Source: DASVAL01 sp035649575
GTDB lineage: Bacteria; Planctomycetota; UBA1135; UBA2386
DNA: 20,809 bases
NCBI GenBank assembly: GCA_035649575.1
Contig: DASRJH010000171.1
Span: forward strand, 1 to 20,809
Reading direction: 5' to 3'
Part shown: positions 6,534 to 14,346 of the stretch, piece by piece
Numbering within the stretch: position 1 is the first letter of the stretch
Layout of the letters: each line of letters begins with the position of its first letter
Notes under the pieces: model-generated
What the model saw: the letters and a program-made list of their open reading frames with translations, nothing else
Databases searched by the model: none
What the model was told of the DNA's origin: nothing
Position numbers and translations under genes: made by a program

Positions 6534-9500
6534 ATGGCCACTCTCACTCCACCGGGCCGCCGGTTTGGGTCATTGCTCGCCGTGCTCGTCGCATTGACCG
6601 CGGCAGGCACCGTGTTCGTCTACGGCTGCCGCCGTGACGACACCGGCGCGCCCGCGCGCGAAACCAGACCCGCGGGCATCGCCAGCGCACCGCTGCGCGC
6701 GGCCACCGGCGGGGAAACGCCGCGCTTCAAGCTCCTTGCGCCGAGCACCTGCGGCCTCGACTTCACGAACGTGTTGCGCAAGGAGAACTGCTACCAGTAT
6801 CTGACCAATGGCGCCGGCCTCGCCGCCTCTGACTACGACGGCGACGGTCTCGTCGACGTCTACTTCGTCTCGCAGGACGGGCCGAACCGGCTGTTCCGCC
6901 AGCGCGCGCCGCTGCAGTTCGAGGACGTGACGGTCGCGGCCGGCAACCTCGACGGCGGCGACGCGTGGGGCACCGGGGCGAGCTTCGCCGACGTCGACGG
7001 CGACGGCGATCTCGATCTCTACGTCTGCAACCTCGAGTCCAAGAACCTGCTCTACGAGAACCAGGGCAACGGCACCTTCCGCGAGAACGCGGCGAAGTAC
7101 GGTCTCGACCTCGTCGCGGCCTCGATGATGGCGGCGTTCGCGGACTACGACCGCGATGGCGCGCTCGACCTCTACCTGCTCACGAACCGCGCGCTGCACC
7201 CGGGATGGGCGCTGACACCCGAAGTGCTGGCCGGCATCAAGACCCCCGCCGACGCCGCACGTCGTGCGGTCAGGATGGTGCCGACGGTCGAGCAGCTCGC
7301 GCAGATCGACAAGCTGGCCCATGACGGCAAGCTCGGCAGCCTCGCCGACGTGCCAGCCGAGTTGCGCGAGCACTTCCTCGTCTTCCGCGGCCGGCGCTTC
7401 ATCTCGGGCCAGGAGGACCGCCTGCTGCGCAACGTCGGCGGGCGCTACTTCGACGTGTCGTCGAGTGCCGGCATCACGGGTTTCGGCATGGGCCTCGCGG
7501 CCGTGTGGTGGGACTACGACGACGACGGTTTCCCGGACCTCTACGTCGCGAACGACCTCGAATCGCCGGACACGCTCTACCACAACGAGCGCAACGGCAT
7601 GTTCCGCAACGCGACGGGCGAGGTGCTGCCGCACACGGCCTACTACGGGATGGGCGGCGACGCGGGCGACGTCGATGGCGACGGCCGGCTCGACTTCCTC
7701 GTCGCCGACATGAGCATGACGACGCACAAGAAAGCGAAGGTGCTCATGGGCGACATGAACAACCAACGCGACGTGCTGATCCACGCACGGCCGCCGCAGT
7801 ACATGCGCAACGCGCTGCTGCTCAACACGGGCTGCGGCCGCTTCCAGGAGGCGGGCATGCTCGCCGGCGTCGCGAGCACCGACTGGACCTGGAGCGTGCT
7901 GTTCGGCGACCTCGACAACGATGCGCGCCTCGACCTGTTCGCGACGAACGGCATCGCACGCTTCGAGATGGACCCGGACTTCCAGGCCCGTGTCCAGGAG
8001 CTGGTCGCCGCGAACCGCCATCAGGCGGCGGTCGAGCTGATCCAGAACGTGCGCAAGGTTCCCGAGAAGAACCTCGCGCTGCGCAACACGAGCGACCTCA
8101 AGTTCACGAAGACCGGTGCGGACTGGGGCCTCGACCTCGAGGCCGTGAGCCATGGCGCTGCGCTCGTCGATCTCGACGGCGACGGCGATCTCGACGTGCT
8201 CGTCAACAACTGGAACGAGCCGGCGTCGGTCTACGAGAATCGCACGACGGACGGCAACGCGCTGGTCGTCGAGCTGCGCGGCCAGCGCAGCAATCGCTTC
8301 GGCATCGGCGCGCGCGTCACGGCGGGACTCGCCGACGGCCGCACGCTCGTGCGCGAGAACTGGCTCTCGCGCGGCTACCTGTCGGGGCAGGCACCCGTGC
8401 TGCACTTCGGTCTTGGCCAAGCGCAGAGCGCGAAGAGCCTCGTCGTGCAGTGGCCGTCGGGCCACGTGCAGGTTTTCGACGACGTTCCGGCCGGCCAGCG
8501 GCACGTCATCACCGAGCCACCGGGTGCGCCGCCGCCGCCGCCTTCCGGGGGGTCCATGCCGAGCGGCCTCGAGCCCGGCGCCGGGGTGATCGACCTGGAG
8601 AGTTTCGGCGAGTCGCTGGCCTTCGCACCGGCCAGCGCCCCGCCGTTCGTGCACAAGGAGAACGAATTCGACGAGTACAAGGACCAGCCGCTGCTGCCGG
8701 CCGGCGTCTCGCGCCTGGGCCCGGGACTAGCCCTCGGTGATGCCGACGGCGACGGAGACGACGATCTGTTCGTCGGCGGCGCGCGCGGTCAGGCAGGTGC
8801 TCTGTTCCTCATGACGCCGCAGGGATGGCAGCAAAAGCCTGGCCCGTGGGAAGCAGACGCTGCATGCGAGGACATGGGTGTGCTGTGGCTCGACTACGAC
8901 GGAGATGGCGACCTCGATCTCTTCGTCGCGAGCGGCGGCGCCGAGGTGAAGCAAGGGGACGCGACGCTGCGCGACCGCATCTACCGCAACGACGGCGGCG
9001 GCGTGTTCACGCGCGACGAGAAAGCACTGCCCGACGTGCGGGAATCGTCGGGCCACGCGTGCGCCGCGGACTTCGACCGCGACGGGGATCTCGACCTGTT
9101 CGTCGCGGGTCGTCTCGTGCCCGGTGCGTATCCCGATGCGCCGCCGAGCCGCCTCTATCGCAACGACGGCGGCAAGTTCACCGACGTGACCCAAGAGCTC
9201 GCACCTGCCCTGCTGCAAGCCGGCATGGTGACGAGTGCTTTGTTCACGGACGTCGACGACGACGGCTGGCTCGATTTGCTGGTCGCGGCGCAGTGGCAGC
9301 CGATCCGGCTGCTGCACAACGACGGCGGCACGGCGTTCGTCGACGCGACCGCAACCGCGGGCCTCGCCGGGCACACGGGCTGGTGGAACAGCCTCTGCGC
9401 GTGGGACGTCGACGCCGACGGCGACCTCGACTACGTCGCGGGTAACCAGGGACTCAACACGAAGTACAAGGCGAACCCCGAGCATCCCGCGCGGTTGTTC

Positions 9501-10292
9501 TTCGGCGACTTCGACGACAACGGCACGCGCGATCTGATCGAAGCCAAATACGAGGGCGACAACCTGCTGCCCGTGCGCGGCCGCAGCTGCAGCAGCCAGG
9601 CGATGCCGTTCCTCACTACGAAGTTCCCGACCTACGACCAGTTCGCGAGCTCGCTGCTCAAGGACATCTACACCGAACAGCGGCTCGCGGCCTGCGGCCA
9701 GCTCGCGGCGACGACGCTCGCGAGCTCCCTGCTGCGCAACGACGGCAAGGGGCACTTCACGATCGAAGAGCTGCCGCGGCGCGCGCAGCTCGCGCCGATC
9801 TTCGGTATGGTCGCGCTCGGCGACCTGCTCGTCTGCGCCGAGAACAGCTACGCGCCGGAGCCCGAGACGGGGCGCCACGACGGCGGCACCGGCCTCGTGC
9901 TGCGCGCAGCGAAGAACGGCATCGAGGTCGTGCCGCCGATCGAACACGGCATCTGCTTCTTCGGCGATCGCAAAGCGCTCGTGATGCGGCGCACGAACGC
10001 GGGCGCCTGCGAGCTCGTGTTCGCGAACAACAACGACGCGCTGCGCGCGTTCGGCGCCGCTGCGACCCCGCGTGGCAATGCGATCGACCTGCCGAAACTG
10101 CCCGGCAATCCGCAAGCGATCGGCACGCGCATCGTGTTCGAGTTCGGGAACGGCAAGAAACGCGCGGTCGAGGTGCACGCGGGGTCGGGCTATCTCTCCT
10201 GTTCGCGGCCCGACCTTCGTGTCGAGTTGGCCGTGCGGGCCAGCGTACGCCTGCCCGACGGCACGCAGAGCGTGCAGGAGCTGGGCAGGTAG
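6534..10292 (+). CDS. large exported FG-GAP/VCBS-repeat protein with two ASPIC/UnbV domains (CRTAC1-like, duplicated module)
   Basis: The product (1252 residues from the ATG) starts with basic residues and a hydrophobic stretch ending in VYGC (C32), so it is exported, perhaps as a lipoprotein with an atypical lipobox. Calcium-binding DxDxDGxxD loops of FG-GAP/VCBS repeats occur near residues 101, 153, 204, 327, 379, 459 and 546, followed by an ASPIC/UnbV domain (about 586-660, NRFGIGARV ... HFGLG ... VQWPSG). After a Pro-rich linker the plan repeats: loops near 736, 787, 846, 906, 959 and 992, then a second, less conserved UnbV-like end (about 1190-1252: GNPQAIGTR ... HAGSGYLS ... VRLPDG). 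An in-frame TTG at 6525 is a possible earlier start; neither has a clear Shine-Dalgarno. A beta-propeller, integrin-alpha-like fold is expected. The substrate or partner is unknown. It is divergent from recA and looks monocistronic. Confidence 0.9.
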   Translation: MATLTPPGRRFGSLLAVLVALTAAGTVFVYGCRRDDTGAPARETRPAGIASAPLRAATGGETPRFKLLAPSTCGLDFTNVLRKENCYQYLTNGAGLAASDYDGDGLVDVYFVSQDGPNRLFRQRAPLQFEDVTVAAGNLDGGDAWGTGASFADVDGDGDLDLYVCNLESKNLLYENQGNGTFRENAAKYGLDLVAASMMAAFADYDRDGALDLYLLTNRALHPGWALTPEVLAGIKTPADAARRAVRMVPTVEQLAQIDKLAHDGKLGSLADVPAELREHFLVFRGRRFISGQEDRLLRNVGGRYFDVSSSAGITGFGMGLAAVWWDYDDDGFPDLYVANDLESPDTLYHNERNGMFRNATGEVLPHTAYYGMGGDAGDVDGDGRLDFLVADMSMTTHKKAKVLMGDMNNQRDVLIHARPPQYMRNALLLNTGCGRFQEAGMLAGVASTDWTWSVLFGDLDNDARLDLFATNGIARFEMDPDFQARVQELVAANRHQAAVELIQNVRKVPEKNLALRNTSDLKFTKTGADWGLDLEAVSHGAALVDLDGDGDLDVLVNNWNEPASVYENRTTDGNALVVELRGQRSNRFGIGARVTAGLADGRTLVRENWLSRGYLSGQAPVLHFGLGQAQSAKSLVVQWPSGHVQVFDDVPAGQRHVITEPPGAPPPPPSGGSMPSGLEPGAGVIDLESFGESLAFAPASAPPFVHKENEFDEYKDQPLLPAGVSRLGPGLALGDADGDGDDDLFVGGARGQAGALFLMTPQGWQQKPGPWEADAACEDMGVLWLDYDGDGDLDLFVASGGAEVKQGDATLRDRIYRNDGGGVFTRDEKALPDVRESSGHACAADFDRDGDLDLFVAGRLVPGAYPDAPPSRLYRNDGGKFTDVTQELAPALLQAGMVTSALFTDVDDDGWLDLLVAAQWQPIRLLHNDGGTAFVDATATAGLAGHTGWWNSLCAWDVDADGDLDYVAGNQGLNTKYKANPEHPARLFFGDFDDNGTRDLIEAKYEGDNLLPVRGRSCSSQAMPFLTTKFPTYDQFASSLLKDIYTEQRLAACGQLAATTLASSLLRNDGKGHFTIEELPRRAQLAPIFGMVALGDLLVCAENSYAPEPETGRHDGGTGLVLRAAKNGIEVVPPIEHGICFFGDRKALVMRRTNAGACELVFANNNDALRAFGAAATPRGNAIDLPKLPGNPQAIGTRIVFEFGNGKKRAVEVHAGSGYLSCSRPDLRVELAVRASVRLPDGTQSVQELGR

Positions 10293-10334
10293 GCGCGAAG
10301 ACGACGGACGCACATGGACCGTCCGCAAGCGACC

Positions 10335-10358
10335 TGCGGCACCCGTTGACATGCCGCA
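10335..10358. terminator. small hairpin after the FG-GAP gene
   Basis: TGCGGCA (10335-10341) and TGCCGCA (10352-10358) form a perfect 7-bp stem with a 10-nt loop, 43 bp after the stop of the upstream gene. A weaker 6-bp stem sits at 10305-10325. Neither has a T-run, so termination is only suggested by position between convergent genes. Confidence 0.3.
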
Positions 10359-10444
10359 CCGTGCGCCGGGTGCTCGCCTGCTGTTCCCTGTCCATGCTGG
10401 CTGGTTGCGTGGACCACCCGGCCATCCCGCTGCCGCGTCCGCTC

Positions 10445-10484
10445 GCGGCCGATCGACAGAACCTCTCCCGCTGTCGCCGGCCGC
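10445..10484. terminator. long hairpin between convergent genes, abutting the stop codon of the minus-strand repeat-protein gene
   Basis: GCGGCCG-AT-CGACAG pairs with CTGTCG-C-CGGCCGC: 7 plus 6 base pairs separated by a small asymmetric internal loop, with an 11-nt apical loop. The stem ends at the base next to the TAG stop of the minus-strand gene (10485-10487). It could end transcription from both sides. There is no U-run on either strand, so a U-less terminator or an mRNA 3'-end stabiliser are both possible. Confidence 0.5.
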
Positions 10485-13094
10485 CTACAACGCGCCGATC
10501 GTCGCGGCGAGCGCGTTCGAGGCCGTGTAGGCCACGATGGCTCCGAGCGCGTCGAGCTCGAGCGGCGTCACCTGCGCGTGCACGACGAGGCCGACGAGGG
10601 CCAGCGAGTCGGGGATCGCGAGCGACGTCGCGACCGCGCCGCCTGACGCGAAGTGCACGTCGACGAAGTCGGGGAAGACGAGCAGCGTGCAACCGGGTCC
10701 ACCCTGCGGCAGGATCGCGGCGAGCGGCACCGACACGGTCGAGAGACCGAGCACACGCAGCACGAAGCCGTTGCCCGGCATGCCGGTCGCGCGCGTGCCC
10801 CACGACGCACCGAGCCACGGCAGCGAAGTCGACGCCAACTGGTTCACGCCGGCCGAGCCGGTGCATCCGACGCCGCTGCTCGCGACCGTCGCCGCGCACG
10901 TCGGCGTGAACGCCGCGACGTAGGACGACACGACGCCACCGACACCCGCAAACACGCCCCCTGCGCGCACGCCGCCCGTCGCATCGAGCGACAGCGCGAA
11001 CACGCCCGCGTCGAAGCCGCTGGTCCCGGGCATCGCGGACCACGTGGACCCGCGGAGCCGAACCATTGCGTTCGCCGGCCCACTGGGAGCCTGCAGCGAG
11101 CTGCCGGCGGCGAGCACGTCGCCGTCCGGCAGCTGCACCATCGCGCTGACGGTCACGCCCGTGAGACCGGACAGGTTCGTCCACGTGCCGCCGCTCCAAC
11201 GCTGCACCCACGAGCCGTTGAAACCGAACGTGTTGAACGATCCCGCCGCGATCACGTCGCCGTTCGCTTGGCCGAGCAGCGCCGCGACGAATCCGCTGCC
11301 GGCGCCGTTGCCCCAACCACTGCCCATCGCGGACCACACGCCGCCGTTCCATCTGGCGACGTAGTTGGCGGTCACTCCACCGGCCTGTGTGAACACACCG
11401 CCAACGACGAGCTCGCCGCTCGGCAGCGTGAGCAGCGACGCCACCTGCGGAAGGAGCAGGAAGCCGGCCGTGACACCGGCGCCCATCGCGGACCACGACG
11501 TGCCATCCCAACGCGCGATGTGGTTCGCGCTCGTTGCCCCGGCGGTCGTGAAGCGACCGCCCGCGACGAGGTTGCCGTTCGGCAGCACGGCGAGCGCCGC
11601 CACGTACGGAAAGATCCCGGCACTGCCACCCATGCCCGCGCCGAGCGGTGCCCACGCACTGCCGTTCCAACGCGCGATGTTGTTGGCTGCGATGCCTCCG
11701 GCGCTCGCGAACTGGCCCGCGACGACGACGTCGCCGTTCGGCATCTCGACGGCGGCGCTCACCATGCCGTCGACGCCGGCGCCGAGCGGCACCCACACGC
11801 CGTTCTGCCAGCGCGCGACGTGTGCCGCCGCCACGCCGCCGAGCTTCGTGAACATGCCGCCCGCGAGCACGTCGCCGTTCGCGAGTGTGCGCAGCACGAA
11901 CACCGGCCCATCGGTGCCGCTGCTGGTCGCCCACCAGGTGACGCCGTCCCAACGCGCGAGGTTGCTCGCCGTGCTTGTGCCGGCGACCAGGAAGGCGCCG
12001 CCGGCGAGCAGGTCCCCGGACGCCAACGGGAAGAGACTGCGGACCGCCGCCGTGCTCCCCGCGACGCCGCTGCCGAGCGGCGACCACGAAGCACCGTTCC
12101 AGCGCGCGATGCTCGCGCACGGAACACCACCCGCAGCCGCGAAGTTGCCGCCGACGACGAGGTCGCCGTTGCCGAGCTCGGCGATCGCCGCCACGTAGGG
12201 CCCACTCGGACCGCCGCTCGTGCCGCCGCCAAGAGGAGCCCAAGCAATGCCGTTCCAGCGCGCGACGCCGCCCGCGGCGAGGCCTCCGGCCGCAGTGAAC
12301 CAACCGCCGACGACGAGATCGCCACCGGTGAGGACCGCCATCGCATGCACACCCCCGTCGAGTCCCGAGCCGAGCGCCGACCAGTTGCTGCCGTCCCAAC
12401 GCGCGACGTGGCTCGCCGCGACGCCGCCCGCGGACGTGAACGCGCCGCCGACCGCGAGGTCGCCGTTGCCGAGCACCGCGAGCGAGTTGACGGTCCACGT
12501 CGCCCCACTGATGCCGGTGCCGAGCCCGGACCACGTGCTGCCGTTCCACTTCATCAGCGAATAGATGCCGGTCGCGGGATCGAAGAACTCGCCGCCGATC
12601 ACGAGGTCGCCGTTCTGCAGCACGGCGAGCGCGTGCACGCCGAACGACGCGTTCAGGCTGAAGTACATGAACTGCCCGTTCATCGCCGACCACGCGCTGC
12701 CGTTCCAGCGCGCGAGCCACCTCGCAGCGGTGCCGCCCGCGGTCTCGAACTGACCGGAGGCGACGAGATCGCCGTTCGGCAGCCCGACCACCGCCTGCAC
12801 CGGGCCATTCATGCCGCTGCCGAGCGGCGCCCACGTACCCGTCGCGGGATCCTGCACGGCGATGCGGTTCGCGAGCGTCGTGCCGATCAGCGTGAAGTTG
12901 CCAGCGATCACGAGCCGCGAGGGCAGCGGGCCTGCGCCGTCGGGATCCCATTGCGTAGCGCACCGGACCTCGCCGTTGGCACCGGGCACGCCGTCGCCCG
13001 GCAGCAGTTGCAGCGGGCACTGCGCGGCGAGCGGCGCGATGGCTGCGAACACGAGCGCGATCGAGCGGAACGAGCGACGAGGAATCGTGGGCAT
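10485..13094 (-). CDS. secreted protein with about 13 tandem 'NGDLVVGG-F-AGG-ARWNG-W' repeats and a planctomycete-type C-terminal domain
   Basis: I do not recognise a characterised function. The 869-residue product begins with a signal peptide (PRRSFRSIALVFAAIAPLAA, probable cleavage after AA at 24). From about residue 60 to 713 it consists of some 13 units of roughly 46-54 residues with the pattern FxxAGGxxAxxIARWNGxxWxxLGxGxxGxVxALxxLxNGDLVVGG, a Kelch/NHL-like beta-strand rhythm that suggests one or two beta-propellers. The last 135 residues (from GVGCTGSAG) form a separate cysteine-containing domain ending SNALAATIGAL, of a type I associate with planctomycete secreted proteins; an anchoring or export role is only a guess. 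The frame is open to 13373, but the signal peptide sets the start at 13094. It is convergent with the FG-GAP gene and downstream of the phyH-like gene. Confidence 0.82.
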   Translation of the reverse strand: MPTIPRRSFRSIALVFAAIAPLAAQCPLQLLPGDGVPGANGEVRCATQWDPDGAGPLPSRLVIAGNFTLIGTTLANRIAVQDPATGTWAPLGSGMNGPVQAVVGLPNGDLVASGQFETAGGTAARWLARWNGSAWSAMNGQFMYFSLNASFGVHALAVLQNGDLVIGGEFFDPATGIYSLMKWNGSTWSGLGTGISGATWTVNSLAVLGNGDLAVGGAFTSAGGVAASHVARWDGSNWSALGSGLDGGVHAMAVLTGGDLVVGGWFTAAGGLAAGGVARWNGIAWAPLGGGTSGGPSGPYVAAIAELGNGDLVVGGNFAAAGGVPCASIARWNGASWSPLGSGVAGSTAAVRSLFPLASGDLLAGGAFLVAGTSTASNLARWDGVTWWATSSGTDGPVFVLRTLANGDVLAGGMFTKLGGVAAAHVARWQNGVWVPLGAGVDGMVSAAVEMPNGDVVVAGQFASAGGIAANNIARWNGSAWAPLGAGMGGSAGIFPYVAALAVLPNGNLVAGGRFTTAGATSANHIARWDGTSWSAMGAGVTAGFLLLPQVASLLTLPSGELVVGGVFTQAGGVTANYVARWNGGVWSAMGSGWGNGAGSGFVAALLGQANGDVIAAGSFNTFGFNGSWVQRWSGGTWTNLSGLTGVTVSAMVQLPDGDVLAAGSSLQAPSGPANAMVRLRGSTWSAMPGTSGFDAGVFALSLDATGGVRAGGVFAGVGGVVSSYVAAFTPTCAATVASSGVGCTGSAGVNQLASTSLPWLGASWGTRATGMPGNGFVLRVLGLSTVSVPLAAILPQGGPGCTLLVFPDFVDVHFASGGAVATSLAIPDSLALVGLVVHAQVTPLELDALGAIVAYTASNALAATIGAL
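10956..12905 (-). repeat. tandem coding repeats of about 140-160 bp in the secreted repeat protein
   Basis: Thirteen in-frame units are visible at protein level, and the DNA shares recurring cores such as the GCGCGATGTTGG/GCGCGACGT (minus-strand ARW/ANN) and ACGAGGTCGCCGTT (minus-strand NGDLV) stretches. Units vary in length and sequence, so the array is old and diverged rather than a fresh expansion. Ends are approximate. Confidence 0.75.
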
Positions 13095-13482
13095 TCGATG
13101 CGAATGGTAGCGAGCGGGACGCAGGCGCGTGAGCGCGTCGCGCAATTGCCGGACCGCGCGCGGCGCGCCGGCGCCATGTGTGCGGAGCCCGTGCGCGCCG
13201 TCGGTTCGCCGTCGTCCTCTGGCGCCCGAACGACGATCATCGGGGCCGCCGCACGGCTCGACACGGTCAGCGCGCGCACGCCGGGCTTCCCGTACACGTT
13301 CGGCCGCCACTGGATACAGCACGCGCGCGCAGTCGACGGCTCGCTGCCGCGAGTGATGACCCCGGGCGAGCACGTGATCACGCTGTGCACGCCGAACGGC
13401 GTCGTCGCAGTGCCCGCGTCTCGTCGTGGAGCCGCTGAAGCTCGATGCGGGCGTTCAGCGCGGCGTTCAGATCAGTGCTCGA
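13095..13482. other. 388-bp stretch without a confident gene, with ambiguous coding signal
   Basis: It lies between the starts/ends of two minus-strand genes. On the plus strand the 81 codons from ATG 13176 to 13418 have G or C at 72 third positions (89%), a coding-like pattern, giving a product starting MCAEPVRAVGSP and containing TPGFPYTFGRHWIQHARAVDG. I recognise no family. After 13418 the frame loses this bias, and a +1 shift at the CCC run (13413-13415) restores it, but that frame then runs antisense into the phyH-like gene. On the minus strand, 34 sense codons follow the phyH stop in frame (13482-13381). The stretch may hold a decayed or small gene, or only the promoter of the repeat-protein gene. 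Confidence 0.3.
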
Positions 13483-14298
13483 TCAAGTTGCCGATGGCGA
13501 GCCGGCATCGAACACGATCGGGAAGTCCGGCCCTGCGACGACCGCTCCTTGCGGCAGCAGCGGCACACCCTGCAGCAGTGGCGCGCTGCCGTCCGCGACG
13601 CGCACGTGCGCCCCCATGTAGTTGAGCACGCATGCGCGCCGCCACCGCGCGCTGCGATTCCGGTCGCTGCCGTGCAGCACGTGGCTGTGGTGGATGGTCG
13701 CTTGTCCCGCGCGCACGGGCACGGGCACGGGGTTCCACGACGCTCCAGCGGGTAGGTGCGCGCGGATCGCCTCGAGCGGCGCGTCGAACGGCAGCTTCGG
13801 CAACAGCCCCCAATGGTGGCTGCCCGGCACGAACTGCACACAGCCGCTCTCCTCGTCGGAGTCGTCGAGCAGCAGGTTGAGCGTGATGTGGCACGCGGGC
13901 GCCGTGCGCGTCCAGTACGAGTAGTCCTGGTGCCACGGCACGACGCCCGGATGTCGCGGCGGCTTCGCGAACACCTGGTCGTGCCAGAATCGCAGCCGCT
14001 GCACGCCGAGCAGCAGCGCGCACGGCGCCGTGATGCGCGGCTCGAACACGAGCTCGCGCAGCACCGCATGCACGCGGAAGCCGCCGAGGAAGTGGCACAC
14101 GACCTCGCCGGGCCGTGCCGTGAACGCCTGCTCGACTTCGTAGAGCCGTTCGCGATGGCGATCGAGGTCGGCAATCACGCTCGCCACCGCATCGCGCACG
14201 CGCTCGACCTCGGCCGGCGTCAACACGTCGATAGGGCCGACGAAGCCGTCGCGATCGAAGCGATCCCTGGGGCCGGCGATCGGTTGCAGCAAGGTCAC
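13483..14298 (-). CDS. PhyH-family Fe(II)/2-oxoglutarate-dependent dioxygenase
   Basis: Members of the phytanoyl-CoA dioxygenase family hydroxylate varied small molecules using Fe(II), O2 and 2-oxoglutarate. The 271-residue product has the family length. The metal-binding HxD is seen as PWHQDYSYW (H123, D125). The distal histidine is in HHSHVLHGSDRN (probably H209). The 2-oxoglutarate-binding arginine is likely R220 or R221 in RRACVLNYM. ESGCVQFVPGSHHWG (150-164) is a typical PhyH core. The start is GTG at 14298 with AGGGGG a few bases upstream. It follows the phosphatase gene by 48 bp and is probably co-transcribed with it. The substrate cannot be read from the sequence. Confidence 0.9.
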   Translation of the reverse strand: MTLLQPIAGPRDRFDRDGFVGPIDVLTPAEVERVRDAVASVIADLDRHRERLYEVEQAFTARPGEVVCHFLGGFRVHAVLRELVFEPRITAPCALLLGVQRLRFWHDQVFAKPPRHPGVVPWHQDYSYWTRTAPACHITLNLLLDDSDEESGCVQFVPGSHHWGLLPKLPFDAPLEAIRAHLPAGASWNPVPVPVRAGQATIHHSHVLHGSDRNRSARWRRACVLNYMGAHVRVADGSAPLLQGVPLLPQGAVVAGPDFPIVFDAGSPSAT

Positions 14299-14346
14299 AC
14301 GCCCCTTCTACCGGAACCGACGCGTGCGTGCGCCAGAACTCTGCGC

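Noticed and set aside
6320..6610. Upstream extension of recA to 6610
   Set aside because: The frame is open but has no RecA similarity, would cover the promoter region and the start of the divergent gene, and a strong Shine-Dalgarno sits before the ATG at 6319.
6570..8654. Minus-strand open frame of about 694 codons
   Set aside because: Antisense to the FG-GAP/UnbV gene, whose calcium-loop motifs and signal peptide make the plus strand the coding strand.
10956..12905. Regularly spaced repeats resembling a CRISPR or tandem DNA array
   Set aside because: Units are about 140-160 bp, in frame and diverged, and the open frame is continuous; they are protein repeats.
10653..13625. Plus-strand open frame of about 990 codons
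   Set aside because: It is the antisense of the secreted repeat protein; its regular motif repetition mirrors the coding repeats on the other strand. Only the 13176-13418 part lies outside a known gene and is treated separately.
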